Source: Paraburkholderia sp. CNPSo 3272 (GTDB lineage Bacteria; Pseudomonadota; Gammaproteobacteria; Burkholderiales; Burkholderiaceae). From it: a stretch of DNA of 64,000 nucleotides. A program made the position numbers and the translations under genes. This document shows, in pieces, positions 33,209 to 45,595 of this stretch (position 1 is the first letter of the stretch; each line of letters starts with the position of its first letter). The notes beneath the pieces were generated by a model. That model searched no databases. It was not told the origin of the DNA and worked only from the letters and a program-made list of their open reading frames with translations. The DNA lies in assembly GCF_024206495.1 (NCBI RefSeq), contig NZ_JAMBPQ010000004.1, forward strand, positions 1 through 64,000, written 5' to 3'.

Positions 33209-34063
33209 TTACGCGCCTGCCGCGCGCTCCGCGGCTTCGATCGTATTCACGAGGAGCATCGTGATGGTCATCGGGCCGACGCCGCCCGGCACCGGCGTGA
33301 TGAAGCCGGCCACGTCCTTCAGGCCCGCAAAATCGACGTCGCCGCAGAGCTTGCCGTTGTCGTCGCGGTTCATGCCCACGTCGATCACGGTCGCGCCGGG
33401 CTTGACCATGTCGGCGGTCAGCACGTTGCGCTTGCCCACCGCGGCGACCACGATATCGGCGTCGCGCGTGTGCTTCGCGAGGTCGCGCGTCTTGCTGTGG
33501 CAGACCGTGACCGTCGCGCCCTTTTCGAGCAGCAGGAGCGCCATCGGCTTGCCGACGATGTTCGAGCGGCCGATCACCACGGCGTTCGCGCCTTCGAGCG
33601 GGATCCTGTATTCCTCGAACATCTTCATCACGCCATAGGGCGTGCAGGGGCGAAAGAGCGGCTGGCCCGTCATGAGCGCGCCCGCGTTGGCGACGTGAAA
33701 GCCGTCCACGTCCTTCTCCGGCGCGATGGCTTCGATCACCTTGTGGCTGTCGATGTGCTTCGGCAGCGGCAACTGCACGAGAATGCCGTTGATCTTCGGG
33801 TCGCGGTTCAACTCGTCGATGCGCTTGAGCAGGTCGGCTTCGGAAAGCGACTCGGGATAGCGGTCGTACGACGAGTAGAGGCCGTTGTCCTCGCAGGCCT
33901 TGACCTTGTTGCGCACGTAGACTTCGCTCGCCGGATTGTCGCCGACCAGCACGACGGCGAGTCCCGGCTGATGGCCGCGGGCGGTGAGGGCGGCGGCGCG
34001 TGTGGCGACTTGCGCGCGCAGTTTCCTGGAGAGGGCGTTGCCGTCGATGATAGTGGCAGTCAT
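33209..34063 (-). CDS. folD: Bifunctional methylenetetrahydrofolate dehydrogenase/cyclohydrolase
   Basis: Interconverts 5,10-methylene-THF, methenyl-THF and 10-formyl-THF with NADP. 284 residues. Signatures: [26 protein letters not shown] (with the active-site Tyr and Lys), [18 protein letters not shown], and [20 protein letters not shown]. The nucleotide-binding region reads [19 protein letters not shown]. All catalytic residues are visible. A minus-strand TATAAT (34187-34182) would give a leader of about 110 nt containing tandem 10-bp repeats. Confidence 0.96.
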   Translation of the reverse strand: MTATIIDGNALSRKLRAQVATRAAALTARGHQPGLAVVLVGDNPASEVYVRNKVKACEDNGLYSSYDRYPESLSEADLLKRIDELNRDPKINGILVQLPLPKHIDSHKVIEAIAPEKDVDGFHVANAGALMTGQPLFRPCTPYGVMKMFEEYRIPLEGANAVVIGRSNIVGKPMALLLLEKGATVTVCHSKTRDLAKHTRDADIVVAAVGKRNVLTADMVKPGATVIDVGMNRDDNGKLCGDVDFAGLKDVAGFITPVPGGVGPMTITMLLVNTIEAAERAAGA

Positions 34064-34100
34064 GGTCGGTCGGGGTCGAGAGTGGGCAATGCGGGCTCTG

Positions 34101-34140
34101 TTTGGGCTCGTTCGGGCTCGTTCGGGCTCGTTCGGACGCG
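34101..34140. repeat. Tandem 10-bp repeats in the folD leader
   Basis: TTTGGGCTCG, TTCGGGCTCG, TTCGGGCTCG and TTCGGACGCG in a row: two perfect and two near-perfect copies with a 10-bp period. They fall between the folD start codon and its probable -10 element (TATAAT, minus strand 34187-34182). They may be an unstable microsatellite-like stretch or a protein/RNA-binding element; no function is known to me. Confidence 0.7.
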
Positions 34141-34307
34141 AGCGCTGGCGCGCGTGGGGCGGGCGCCATTCGAAGGGCGATATTATACCCGCGCAGCGGC
34201 AGTGCTCCTGCCTGAACGGACGATGGGGGAGGGAAGAGGTCGCGGCGAAACGCCGCCGGCGGCATGCGCGCGCCGTGGTGCGCGCATGTCGCCGGAGAAA
34301 GACGCGC

Positions 34308-34955
34308 TTACTGCTGCGCCTGTTGCGGCTTGTTGGAGAGCGCGAGACGCAGCAGGTCGGCGACCGTGTTGACGTTGAGCTTCTCCATGATGTTGGCCCG
34401 GTGCGCCTCCACCGTCTTGATGCTGATCCCGAGGTCGTCGGCGATCTGCTTGTTCAGGCGCCCCGCGATGATGCGCTCGAGCACCTGGTGCTCGCGCGCC
34501 GTGAGCTTGCCGAGGCGCTCGGCGGCCGCGCGCTGTTGCTGCACGTTGCTGCTTTCGTTGCGCGCCTTGTCGAGCATGCGCTCCACGAGCTTGCGCAGTT
34601 CCGCTTCGTCGAAGGGCTTCTCGATGAAGTCCATCGCGCCCTTCTTCATGGTCGAGACGGCCATCGGCACGTCGCCGTGGCCCGTCACGAAGATGATCGG
34701 CAGCGAGGCGTTTTCGGCGATCAGACGTTCCTGCAGTTCGAGGCCGCTCATGCCTTGCATGCGCACGTCAAGAATCATGCAGGCGATCTGGCCGGCCTGT
34801 TGCGCCGGCTGGTATGCCTCGAGGAACTCCTCCGCGCTGTTGAAACACTGGACGCGGTAGCCGTTCGCTTCGAGGAGCCAACGCAGGGAGTCTCGTACGG
34901 CCTCGTCGTCATCGACAACAAAGACGGTTTCCTGGGTGGTGACTGGGCTGTTCAT
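34308..34955 (-). CDS. FixJ/NarL-type response regulator
   Basis: 215 residues. Receiver domain with [14 protein letters not shown], phosphoacceptor Asp63 ([15 protein letters not shown]), [18 protein letters not shown] and the Lys of FIEKPFDE. A LuxR-type helix-turn-helix follows: [20 protein letters not shown] and [19 protein letters not shown]. This architecture defines the FixJ/TtrR/TodT group. Its start overlaps the stop of the sensor kinase gene in ATGA, so the two are co-translated partners. Target genes are unknown; the neighbouring pyruvate dehydrogenase operon is one possibility because this gene order appears conserved. Confidence 0.92.
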   Translation of the reverse strand: MNSPVTTQETVFVVDDDEAVRDSLRWLLEANGYRVQCFNSAEEFLEAYQPAQQAGQIACMILDVRMQGMSGLELQERLIAENASLPIIFVTGHGDVPMAVSTMKKGAMDFIEKPFDEAELRKLVERMLDKARNESSNVQQQRAAAERLGKLTAREHQVLERIIAGRLNKQIADDLGISIKTVEAHRANIMEKLNVNTVADLLRLALSNKPQQAQQ

Positions 34956-37465
34956 GACTCTCCCGTAACGGTTTGTGGAGTCGGTTCTTCGGTGTTCCGC
35001 GAGGGGGTGTCCGATTCGCCGATGGGCAGACTGCAATGGAACGTTGCGCCGCTGATGTGGCCGTCGGATTCGACGTTGTTGACCACCCAGAGACGCCCGC
35101 GGTGCGATTCGATGATGGAACGGCAGATGTTCAGGCCCATGCCCATGCCGTCCGACTTGGTGCTATAGAAGGGTTCGAAGAGGCGCTCGGCCGTGGCTTC
35201 GTCGACGCCGGGGCCTTGATCGACCACGCTGATGCAGACGTTGCCGCCTTCGCGCTTCACGATCACGCGGATCACCGGGTCGATCGCATTCGGGCGCGCC
35301 TCGGCCATCGCTTCCGCGGCGTTCTTCAAGAGATTGACGAGCACCTGCTCGATCAGCACCGGATCGACGTAGATCACGGGCATGCGCGAGCGCATGTCGG
35401 TCACGATGCGGATGCGGCGCTTGCGCGCCTCGATCTCGGCGAGGCCCACCGCGTCGGCGACGATGTCGGCCACACGCGTGGCCTGGCGTTTGGGCTCGGA
35501 GCGCTTCACAAACTCGCGGATGCGCTTGATGATCATGCCCGCGCGCACGGCTTGCTGCGCCGTTTTCTCGAGCACGGGCAGCAGGTTGTCGGGGGCGGCG
35601 CGGCCCGACTTCACGAGCGCGACGGTGCCCGAAGCATAATTGTTGATCGCGGCGAGCGGCTGGTTCAGCTCGTGCGCGAGCGACGAGGCCATTTCGCCCA
35701 TCGTCATCAGGCGGCTCGTGAACTGGAGCTTCTCGTCCTGCTGGCGGGCCAGTTCCTGCGCCTGCTTGCGCGTGGTGATGTCGGTTGCGATCTGCATCTG
35801 TGCGAGGTGGCCGTCCACCCACTGAATGTACTGGCGGCGCACTTCGAACCACTTCAGGATGCTCTCGACATAGACCTCCTGCGCGTCCGCCGTGCTCTCG
35901 GTGAGCGCGGTGGCGGGCAGGCCGGCGAAGGCGTCGACCATGTCGATCGAATCGGAAGAGGCGCTCGCCGAATCGAAGCCGCCGCCGCCCGCGAGTTCCA
36001 GATGGCCGTCCGGACGGATGCCGAAGAGGTGGCGGTAGTAGCGGTTCGCAAACAACAGTTCGGCTTCGTCGGCGGCGAGCACCGAGACGGCGGCGTCGAG
36101 GCTTTCGAGCACGGTGGTGAAGCGCTCGTGCGCGGCGGCGAGTTCTTCGCGTGCGCGCTTGGGCTCCGTGATGTCGGTCATCGACGACATCCAGCCGGTC
36201 TGGCGGCCCGAGCTGTCGATGAGCGGCGAGACATAGAGCCGCGCGTGGAACTGCGAGCCGTCCTTGCGGCGCACGCGCAGTTCGAACCCCGAGGAAGGCG
36301 CCTTGCCGCGCAGCGTCATGTCGAGCTGGCGCTGCATTTCGGGGTAGGCGTCGCGCGGCCAGTAGGGGAACGGCGCGTTCTTGCCCACGAGGTCGCTTTC
36401 GTCCCAGCCCGTCATGCGGCAGAACGCCGGGTTCACGTGCGTGATGCGACCGTGCATGTCGAGCACGCGCATGCCGATCAACACCGAGTTTTCCATCGCG
36501 CGGCGGAAGAACGCCTCCGCATAGAGCGCCTGCTGCGCCTCGAAGCGCTGGCGCGTGTGCTTCCAGAGGCTCCAGAGGCTCCACAGCACGAAGCACGACA
36601 GCCCCGCGACCAGCCACACGAGCGTGTTGTTCGTGAAGTTGGTCATCTGCGGATACGAGTACACGCGTACCGAAACGCCCTGGCCAGGCGGGTCGAGCGG
36701 CAGATCGTAATAGACGTCGCGCGGCAGGCGCGGACGCGTCGAGGTCGTCGCGAGTTCGCGGTTGTTCGCGTCGAGAATCGAAATCTTGTACTTGGCCGAC
36801 AGCTCGGGCGGGATGTCGTGCTTCAGGATGCCTTCGACCGAGAACACGGCCGCGATCGACCCAAGAAATTCACGATCACGGTATACCGGCGTTTGCAGCG
36901 TGATGTAGCCGTTACCGACGTCATCGTAAATAAGCGGCGAATACACCTGGCGGCGCGTGGCGCGCGCCTCCGCGAAAGCGGCCTTCACGGCCTCGTCCAT
37001 TTGCGCGTCGTTGGGCTTCGCGAGGCGCTGGCCGAATACCGGCATCGCCGTGTTGGGCCAGCGCGGCGCCTCCTGGCTCGTGTACCAGTTGAGATAGAGG
37101 ATCTCCGGATGGCCCTGCATGATGTCCGTGGTGGACGTCTGGAAATACTGCGGATCGCTGTGGCCCGCCGCGAGGTCGCGAGCGAGCGCCTGCAGCTGCT
37201 CCTGCGCGCCTGTCATGGAAAGCCGGATCTGCTGTTGAGCCCATGCGACGTTGCGATAGAGCGTGTCTTCCTGCTGCTGTTGCTCGCGGCGGTTCAGGCT
37301 CCACAAAATCAGGCTCATGACGATCAGGAACACGAGGATCGACAGGAGCGGCGTCAGCAAATAGGAATTCGACCACCAGGGTCCGTGGTGCCAGCGAGAT
37401 GGCGACGACTCGCCGGGCGTTCCGGGCGGCCGCGCCGAGCGTGCGAAAAGCCGTTCGGTCAACAT
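34952..37465 (-). CDS. Membrane PAS sensor histidine kinase, partner of the FixJ-type regulator
   Basis: 837 residues. A first membrane helix is near residues 34-56 (LLTPLLSILVFLIVMSLILW) and a second near 277-298 (TLVWLVAGLSCFVLWSLW). Between them is a periplasmic sensor domain of about 210 residues, CHASE/dCACHE-like (YITLQTPVYRDREFLGSIAA). Two PAS domains follow (MRVLDMHGRITHVNPAFCRM; DAAVSVLAADEAELLFANRY). The H-box is SSLAHELNQPLAAINNYASG with His598. The ATPase domain has QVLVNLLKNAAEAM, DQGPGVDEATAERLFEP and GMGMGLNICRS. The kinase core resembles FixL/DctB-type enzymes. No haem-binding signature is evident, so an oxygen-sensor role is not supported. Ligand unknown. Confidence 0.9.
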   Translation of the reverse strand: MLTERLFARSARPPGTPGESSPSRWHHGPWWSNSYLLTPLLSILVFLIVMSLILWSLNRREQQQQEDTLYRNVAWAQQQIRLSMTGAQEQLQALARDLAAGHSDPQYFQTSTTDIMQGHPEILYLNWYTSQEAPRWPNTAMPVFGQRLAKPNDAQMDEAVKAAFAEARATRRQVYSPLIYDDVGNGYITLQTPVYRDREFLGSIAAVFSVEGILKHDIPPELSAKYKISILDANNRELATTSTRPRLPRDVYYDLPLDPPGQGVSVRVYSYPQMTNFTNNTLVWLVAGLSCFVLWSLWSLWKHTRQRFEAQQALYAEAFFRRAMENSVLIGMRVLDMHGRITHVNPAFCRMTGWDESDLVGKNAPFPYWPRDAYPEMQRQLDMTLRGKAPSSGFELRVRRKDGSQFHARLYVSPLIDSSGRQTGWMSSMTDITEPKRAREELAAAHERFTTVLESLDAAVSVLAADEAELLFANRYYRHLFGIRPDGHLELAGGGGFDSASASSDSIDMVDAFAGLPATALTESTADAQEVYVESILKWFEVRRQYIQWVDGHLAQMQIATDITTRKQAQELARQQDEKLQFTSRLMTMGEMASSLAHELNQPLAAINNYASGTVALVKSGRAAPDNLLPVLEKTAQQAVRAGMIIKRIREFVKRSEPKRQATRVADIVADAVGLAEIEARKRRIRIVTDMRSRMPVIYVDPVLIEQVLVNLLKNAAEAMAEARPNAIDPVIRVIVKREGGNVCISVVDQGPGVDEATAERLFEPFYSTKSDGMGMGLNICRSIIESHRGRLWVVNNVESDGHISGATFHCSLPIGESDTPSRNTEEPTPQTVTGES

Positions 37466-37602
37466 GGCAAGGATTGTAGCTCAGCGTAAGACACGGAAAT
37501 GCCGCGAAAAAAGCCGTAAATCGCCGATAAACGGGTGCAAACTGGCCGTTATCGGCTCAAGGGCGCGAACGATTAAGCGTGCGCTGCAGCAATTTTTCGC
37601 AT

Positions 37603-37665
37603 TATAAAATCGCATCTCGCAATTCGAAAATTTTGTTGCGCGATGGTCAGGGGGGTCATTACAAT
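37603..37665 (+). promoter_or_regulatory. Candidate promoters upstream of aceE
   Basis: The AT-rich stretch before aceE offers TTGCGC (37636-37641), 18-bp spacer, TACAAT (37660-37665), and an upstream TATAAA (37603-37608) without a clear -35. The first would give a leader of about 90 nt ending in the strong AGGAGACAAGC ribosome site of aceE. No PdhR-like operator was recognised. Confidence 0.5.
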
Positions 37666-37760
37666 CGCCCCGAAGCTGCTGCGGTTGGCCCGGTCACGTC
37701 TTAAGCGTCGCCGCCCGCATGGTCCGATCAACAGCGTTCCCCTATATCCAGGAGACAAGC

Positions 37761-40457
<2,697 letters not shown>

Positions 40458-40481
40458 CCCATCACCCCTGTGCATGGCATG

Positions 40482-40508
40482 CGCGCCTCCCCGAAGCGGG
40501 GAGGCGCG
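40482..40508 (+). other. Perfect 12-bp hairpin between aceE and aceF
   Basis: CGCGCCTCCCCG (40482-40493), AAG loop, CGGGGAGGCGCG (40497-40508), with no T tract after it. It ends 27 bases before the aceF ATG and 10 before its GGAG site. Probably a 3' stabilising or processing element for aceE mRNA, or an attenuator setting E1:E2 ratio, rather than a terminator. Confidence 0.75.
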
Positions 40509-40535
40509 TCGTATGCGGCCCCGGAGACACTAACA

Positions 40536-42206
40536 ATGAGTCAAGCGATCGAAGTCAAGGTGCCGGACATCGGCGATTACAAGGACATTCCTGTGATCGA
40601 GGTGCTGGTGAAGGCGGGCGATACCGTCGAAAAAGAGCAGTCCCTCATCACGCTCGAGTCGGACAAGGCGACCATGGACGTGCCGAGCCCGGCGTCGGGC
40701 ACGGTCAAGGAAGTGAAGGTCAAGGTCGGCGATAACGTATCGGAAGGCTCGCTCGTGCTGGTGCTGGACGGCGCCGGTGCAGGCGCCGCGCCCGCGGCTG
40801 CCGCTCCCGCCGCGAAGGCGGAGAAGGCCGCTCCTGCCGCCGCGCCCGCGCAGGCGGCTGCGCCGGCCCCCGCTGCAGCGCCCGCCGCAAGCGGCGGCGT
40901 GCAGTCGGTCAAGGTCCCCGATATCGGCGACTACAAGGACGTACCGGTCATCGAGATCGGCGTGAAGGTTGGCGACCGCGTCGAGAAGGAGCAGTCGCTC
41001 GTCACGCTCGAGTCGGACAAGGCGACGATGGACGTGCCGAGCCCCGTGGCCGGCGTCGTCAAGGAGATCAAGGTCAAGGTCGGCGATAACGTGTCGGAAG
41101 GCACCGAAATCGTCGTCGTCGAAGCGGAAGGCGCCGGGGCGCCCGCCGCCGCACCGGCTGCGAAGCACGTCGAAGAGCCGGCGGACGCGCCCCAGCAAGC
41201 GCCGGCCAAGGCTGCTGCCGCAGCGCCTTCTGCGCTCGCGCAGGCGCCGATCATTCCGGCAGGCGAAGGCGGCTCGCGCCGTCCGAGCCACGCCTCGCCG
41301 TCCGTGCGCAAGTTCGCGCGCGAACTCGGCGTGGACGTTGCCCGTGTCACGGGTACGGGTCCGAAGGGCCGCATCACCCAGGACGACGTCACCGCGTTCG
41401 TCAAGGGCGTGATGACGGGCCAGCTTGCGGCGCCTGCCGGCGCAGCAGCCGCACCGGCTGCAGGCGGCGTGGGCCTGAACCTGCTGCCCTGGCCGAAGGT
41501 CGATTTCACGAAGTTCGGCCCGATCGATACGCAGCCGCTGTCGCGTATCAAGAAGATCTCCGGCGCGAACCTGCATCGCAACTGGGTCATGATCCCGCAC
41601 GTCACGAACAACGACGAAGCGGACATCACCGACCTCGAAGCGCTGCGCGTGCAGCTGAACAAGGAAAACGAGAAGGCGGGCGTGAAGTTCACGATGCTCG
41701 CGTTCGTCATCAAGGCCTGCGTCGCCGCGCTCAAGAAGTTCCCGGCGTTCAATGCGAGCCTCGACGGCGACAACCTCGTCTTCAAGCAGTACTACCACAT
41801 CGGTTTTGCGGCCGACACGCCGAACGGCCTCGTCGTTCCGGTGATCCGCGACGCGGACAAGAAGGGCCTCGTCGACATCGCAAAGGAAATGGCCGAGCTC
41901 TCGAAGCTCGCGCGCGAAGGCAAGCTCAAGCCGGAGCAGATGCAAGGCGGCTGCTTCTCGATCTCGTCGCTCGGCGGCATCGGCGGCACGCACTTCACGC
42001 CGATCATCAACGCCCCGGAAGTGGCGATCCTCGGCCTGTCGAAGAGCGCGATGAAGCCGGTGTGGGACGGCAAGCAGTTCGTGCCGCGCCTCACGCTGCC
42101 GCTGTCGCTCTCGTACGATCACCGCGTGATCGACGGTGCAGCGGCCGCGCGCTTCAACGCGTACCTCGCTTCGATCCTCGGCGATTTCCGCCGCGTGATT
42201 CTGTAA
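40536..42206 (+). CDS. aceF: Pyruvate dehydrogenase E2 (dihydrolipoamide acetyltransferase), two lipoyl domains
   Basis: Core of the PDH complex, transferring acetyl from lipoamide to CoA. 556 residues. Two tandem lipoyl domains carry the [12 protein letters not shown] motif with lipoylated Lys44 and Lys162, each followed by long Ala/Pro-rich swinging linkers. A peripheral-subunit-binding domain is near 255-295 ([20 protein letters not shown]). The acetyltransferase domain ends with [15 protein letters not shown], catalytic His529. E. coli has three lipoyl domains; two is common in betaproteobacteria. The upstream in-frame ATG codons lie in the intergenic hairpin and are not used; CCGGAGACAC precedes the chosen one. 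Confidence 0.97.
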   Translation: MSQAIEVKVPDIGDYKDIPVIEVLVKAGDTVEKEQSLITLESDKATMDVPSPASGTVKEVKVKVGDNVSEGSLVLVLDGAGAGAAPAAAAPAAKAEKAAPAAAPAQAAAPAPAAAPAASGGVQSVKVPDIGDYKDVPVIEIGVKVGDRVEKEQSLVTLESDKATMDVPSPVAGVVKEIKVKVGDNVSEGTEIVVVEAEGAGAPAAAPAAKHVEEPADAPQQAPAKAAAAAPSALAQAPIIPAGEGGSRRPSHASPSVRKFARELGVDVARVTGTGPKGRITQDDVTAFVKGVMTGQLAAPAGAAAAPAAGGVGLNLLPWPKVDFTKFGPIDTQPLSRIKKISGANLHRNWVMIPHVTNNDEADITDLEALRVQLNKENEKAGVKFTMLAFVIKACVAALKKFPAFNASLDGDNLVFKQYYHIGFAADTPNGLVVPVIRDADKKGLVDIAKEMAELSKLAREGKLKPEQMQGGCFSISSLGGIGGTHFTPIINAPEVAILGLSKSAMKPVWDGKQFVPRLTLPLSLSYDHRVIDGAAAARFNAYLASILGDFRRVIL

Positions 42207-42236
42207 AACCGATTTGACCGGCTCGCGCTAACGCGC

Positions 42237-42255
42237 CGCACGTCTACGACGTGCG
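42237..42255 (+). other. Small hairpin between aceF and lpd
   Basis: CGCACGTC (42237-42244), TAC loop, GACGTGCG (42248-42255), in the 95-bp aceF-lpd spacer; no T tract. Like the aceE-aceF hairpin it may affect mRNA processing. Confidence 0.55.
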
Positions 42256-42301
42256 CGCTGCGGCAGGCGCGGCCGGTCATCCTTTAGGGGTAGGGGACAC
42301 C

Positions 42302-44080
42302 ATGAGTCTCGTCGAAGTGAAAGTGCCGGATATCGGCGACTTCAAGGACATCGACGTCATCGAAGTCAATATCAAGGCGGGCGACGTCATCGAGAAGGAG
42401 CAGACGCTGCTCTCGCTCGAGTCGGACAAGGCCACGATGGAAGTGCCCAGCGACGTCGCGGGCACCGTCAAGGAAGTGAAGATCAAAGCTGGCGACAAGG
42501 CTTCGCAGGGCACGGTGATCGCACTGGTCGAAGCGTCGGAAGCTGCGGCTGCGCCGGCTCAGAAGGCCGAAGCACCGAAGGCGGAAGCGCCCAAGGCAGC
42601 GGAAGCACCGAAGGCCGCAGAAGTTTCGAAGACCGCGGCGCCGCAAGCCGGCAGCTTCAGCGGCAGCGCCGACGTCGAATGCGACATGCTCGTTCTTGGC
42701 GCGGGCCCCGGCGGCTACTCGGCTGCGTTCCGTTCCGCCGACCTCGGCATGAAGACGGTGCTGGTCGAGCGCTATTCGACGCTCGGCGGCGTGTGCCTGA
42801 ACGTGGGCTGCATTCCGTCGAAGGCGCTGCTGCACACGGCGCTCGTGATCGACGAAGCCGAAGCGCTCGGCTCACACGGCATCACGTTCGGCAAGCCGCA
42901 GATCGATCTCGACCGCCTGCGCGACTTCAAGTCCGGCGTCGTCAAGAAGCTGACGGGCGGCCTCGCCGGTATGGCGAAGGCGCGCAAGGTCGAAGTTGTG
43001 ACCGGCGTGGGCGCGTTCCTCGATCCGAACCATATGGAAGTGGCGGGCGAGAACGGCAAGAAGATCGTCAAATTCAAGCAGGCGATCATCGCTGCGGGTT
43101 CGCAGGCCGTGAAGCTGCCGTTCATGCCGGAAGATCCGCGCGTGGTCGATTCGACCGGCGCGCTGGAACTGCGCCAGATTCCGCAGAAGATGCTCGTGAT
43201 CGGCGGCGGCATCATCGGTCTGGAAATGGCCACCGTCTACGCGACGCTCGGCGCGCAGATCGACGTCGTGGAAATGCTCGACGGCCTGATGGCCGGTGCG
43301 GACCGCGACCTCGTGAAGGTCTGGGAGAAGTACAACGCGAAGCGCTTCGCGAACGTCATGCTCAAGACCAGGACCACGAACGCCGAGGCGAAGGACGACG
43401 GCATCTACGTGTCGTTCGAGGGCGAGAAGGCGCCGGCCGAGCCGCAGCGCTACGACCTCGTGCTGGTCGCCGTGGGCCGCTCGCCCAACGGCAAGAAGAT
43501 CGGCGCGGACAAGGCCGGCGTGGCGGTGACGGATCGCGGCTTCATCGAAGTCGACAAGCAGATGCGCACGAATGTGCCGCACATCTTCGCGATCGGCGAC
43601 GTGGTCGGCCAGCCAATGCTCGCGCACAAGGCCGTGCATGAAGGCCACGTGGCGGCGGAAGCGGCGCACGGCGAGAAGGCGTACTTCGACGCGCTGCAGA
43701 TTCCTTCGGTGGCCTACACCGATCCGGAAGTGGCGTGGGCCGGCAAGACCGAAGACCAGTGCAAGGCCGAAGGCATCAAGTACGGCAAGGCCGTGTTCCC
43801 GTGGGCCGCTTCGGGCCGCGCGATCGCCAACGGCCGCGACGAGGGCTTCACGAAGCTGATCTTCGACGAAGAGACGCATCGCGTGATCGGCGGCGGCATC
43901 GTCGGCCTGAACGCGGGCGACCTCATCAGTGAAGTCTGCCTCGCGGTGGAAATGGGCGCGGATGCGACCGACATCGGCAAGACGATCCACCCGCACCCGA
44001 CGCTGGGCGAGTCGATCGGCATGGCCGCCGAGCTGTACGAAGGCGTCTGTACCGACCTGCCGCCGCAGAAGAAGAAGTAA
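42302..44080 (+). CDS. lpdA: Dihydrolipoyl dehydrogenase (E3) with N-terminal lipoyl domain
   Basis: FAD enzyme that reoxidises dihydrolipoamide with NAD. 592 residues: an N-terminal lipoyl domain ([13 protein letters not shown], Lys43), an Ala/Glu/Lys/Pro linker (about 85-118), then the E3 proper. E3 motifs: VLGAGPGGYSAAFRSADLG (FAD), the redox disulfide GGVCLNVGCIPSKALL, VIGGGIIGLEMATVYATLGA (NAD) and the C-terminal His-Glu pair HPHPTLGESIGMAAE. The fused lipoyl domain is a known feature of PDH E3 in Neisseria and Burkholderiales. GGGGTAGGGGACACC precedes the ATG. A strong terminator follows. Confidence 0.97.
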   Translation: MSLVEVKVPDIGDFKDIDVIEVNIKAGDVIEKEQTLLSLESDKATMEVPSDVAGTVKEVKIKAGDKASQGTVIALVEASEAAAAPAQKAEAPKAEAPKAAEAPKAAEVSKTAAPQAGSFSGSADVECDMLVLGAGPGGYSAAFRSADLGMKTVLVERYSTLGGVCLNVGCIPSKALLHTALVIDEAEALGSHGITFGKPQIDLDRLRDFKSGVVKKLTGGLAGMAKARKVEVVTGVGAFLDPNHMEVAGENGKKIVKFKQAIIAAGSQAVKLPFMPEDPRVVDSTGALELRQIPQKMLVIGGGIIGLEMATVYATLGAQIDVVEMLDGLMAGADRDLVKVWEKYNAKRFANVMLKTRTTNAEAKDDGIYVSFEGEKAPAEPQRYDLVLVAVGRSPNGKKIGADKAGVAVTDRGFIEVDKQMRTNVPHIFAIGDVVGQPMLAHKAVHEGHVAAEAAHGEKAYFDALQIPSVAYTDPEVAWAGKTEDQCKAEGIKYGKAVFPWAASGRAIANGRDEGFTKLIFDEETHRVIGGGIVGLNAGDLISEVCLAVEMGADATDIGKTIHPHPTLGESIGMAAELYEGVCTDLPPQKKK

Positions 44081-44118
44081 GTTCTTGCCGCGCCGCTCGT
44101 TGCGGCGCACATGAAGCA

Positions 44119-44154
44119 ACGGCGCACTCCGTGAGGGGTGCGCCGTTTGCTTTT
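44119..44154 (+). terminator. Intrinsic terminator of the aceE-aceF-lpd operon
   Basis: ACGGCGCACTCC (44119-44130), GTGA loop, GGGGTGCGCCGT (44135-44146; one G-T pair), then TTGCTTTT. Confidence 0.8.
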
Positions 44155-44310
44155 GGGTTCCGCAGTATCTGCTACGAGAGGCGCCGGAGCGTAAAAAAGA
44201 TTCCCGGTCGGCGACCGGGCAAGTGACATGCCAGGCGGCATGCCGGAGCGTTCAGTCCGGCGACCGGTGCGCGGCTGCTTTAGCGCACGCACCGGATCAA
44301 GCCACAACGT

Positions 44311-44883
44311 TCAGACAGGCTTCTTGGCCGAAGCGGCAGCCGAGCGCGACGCCTGAGCGGCGGCCTTGCTCGCGGCAGCGGTGGCGGCGTTGAAGTTGCT
44401 TTCCGCCATTTCCACGGCTTGCTTCGTCGCCTTGTGGACCGTTTCGTAGGTCGTGTTCGCGGCGTTGATGGCCGACTTGATCACGGCGACTGCGGTTTCC
44501 GAGCCAGCCGGCGCATTCTTCGCGACGTTGTCGACGAGCGATTGAACCTTGCGGTTCTGCTCTTCGTAGTGGGCTTCGGCGACCTTTGCGAACTCAGCCT
44601 GGGTGGCCGAGGCGATTTCATACACATGACGGCCATACGACAGCAGCTTTTCGGTCAGCGGCTGGGCATAGCTCGTTTGCAGGGCCAGGAATTCCTGCGC
44701 GTCCTTCACCGACAGTGCGCGCTGGGCGTGTTCCTGCGATTCCGCCAGATTCGAGCGGACGGCCTGAAGGTTCAACTCGACGAGCTTTTCCACGCCTTCG
44801 AATGCCTTGCCGGTGAGGCCGAACAGGGTTTCGAGGTTGGCTTTCTGGGCAGCGGCGAATTGCTCAGGGGTCAGCAGACTCAT
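44311..44883 (-). CDS. phaP: Phasin (polyhydroxyalkanoate granule-associated protein)
   Basis: 190 residues, the usual phasin length. Begins [20 protein letters not shown], then [20 protein letters not shown] and [20 protein letters not shown]; the C-terminus is Ala/Lys/Ser-rich ([17 protein letters not shown]). Amphipathic helices coat PHA granules and control their size. It points to an organism that stores polyhydroxybutyrate. A strong promoter and duplicated operator-like motif lie upstream. GGAGCGTAAAC is the ribosome site. Confidence 0.95.
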   Translation of the reverse strand: MSLLTPEQFAAAQKANLETLFGLTGKAFEGVEKLVELNLQAVRSNLAESQEHAQRALSVKDAQEFLALQTSYAQPLTEKLLSYGRHVYEIASATQAEFAKVAEAHYEEQNRKVQSLVDNVAKNAPAGSETAVAVIKSAINAANTTYETVHKATKQAVEMAESNFNAATAAASKAAAQASRSAAASAKKPV

Positions 44884-44961
44884 GTTTACGCTCCTGGATG
44901 TCGGCGGCCTTCGTGGGTCGCCTGAATTAAGTGGCACGACGCTGGTGTTCTGTCGCTCGCT

Positions 44962-45037
44962 TTGTGCGTCGCAACATTGACTCGATTTTAGGACGCTCCG
45001 GAAGAAAGTCAAGATTTTCTGGTGCGTCGCACAATAT
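44962..45037 (-). promoter_or_regulatory. phaP promoter flanked by a repeated operator-like motif
   Basis: On the minus strand TTGACT (45012-45007), 16-bp spacer, TAAAAT (44990-44985) puts transcription start near 44978. GTGCGTCGCA occurs twice: inside 44962-44978 (TTGTGCGTCGCAACATT), at the start site, and inside 45021-45037 (GGTGCGTCGCACAATAT), upstream of the -35. Such flanking repeats suggest a repressor; PhaR, which controls phasin genes in related bacteria, is the obvious candidate, but its site was not matched to a firm consensus. Confidence 0.65.
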
Positions 45038-45531
45038 CGATAACTTATTATTAAACAAACACTTATGCCCCGCGCATGGCGCAAGCGCGACAACATGCCA
45101 ATGCCCGTCGCGTGGCGCTCACGGCGCCTTGCCGGAGCCGCGCGCAGGGTGGCGCGAGCGCGCAAACGCGGCTTCTGGCAAGATGCGGCATGGATCAGGT
45201 GAACGCGCCTATAGGATTTTACCTGGGTGGGTCCACCGAAATCCTTCATGGAACGTTAATGATCCATTGCGGTCGAACGCGCGTCGCGCGGCACGGCGGC
45301 ACTGGTGGTCAGACAAATCTCACCCGTATTCTCCTCAGTTCAAGTTCCTGCGACGAACGCCGTTAACGCAGCAAGCGCATTTTGCGTGTGCCGCAAACGT
45401 TGTCAGCAAGCGGCGTCGCGGGGAGAGGAGTGACTTGGCAATTGTCTGGCTCCATCGAATGCGGGAAGTGCATTGGCTAGATCAATCGGAGGTCATACTT
45501 CGGTTTAATGAGCGCCTATAAGTGCTTCAAT
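45038..45531. other. Long intergenic region between phaP and pbpG with no recognised gene
   Basis: About 500 bp with no convincing coding frame, RNA gene or repeat. It contains a short GGTGGGTCCACC palindrome near 45229 and several AT-rich patches (TTATTATTAAACAAAC near 45045). Possibly a regulatory or untranslated region of pbpG, or a small unrecognised RNA; nothing specific can be supported. Confidence 0.5.
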
Positions 45532-45560
45532 TTGCGAATTTTTCGTGGTTTTACTACACT
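45532..45560 (+). promoter_or_regulatory. Promoter of pbpG
   Basis: TTGCGA (45532-45537), 17-bp spacer, TACACT (45555-45560); predicted start about 45567, a leader of roughly 29 nt. The ribosome site (CAAGAACACC) is weak. Confidence 0.6.
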
Positions 45561-45595
45561 TGGCGAACGATCCCGCCGCTCCATCAAGAACACCA

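Noticed and set aside
34101..34140. Possible CRISPR-like repeats
   Set aside because: Contiguous 10-bp units without spacers and no cas genes; a simple tandem repeat.
34952..37465. Sensor kinase as an oxygen-sensing FixL
   Set aside because: The response regulator is FixJ-like, but the kinase has a large periplasmic domain and its PAS domains show no haem-ligand motif I can recognise.
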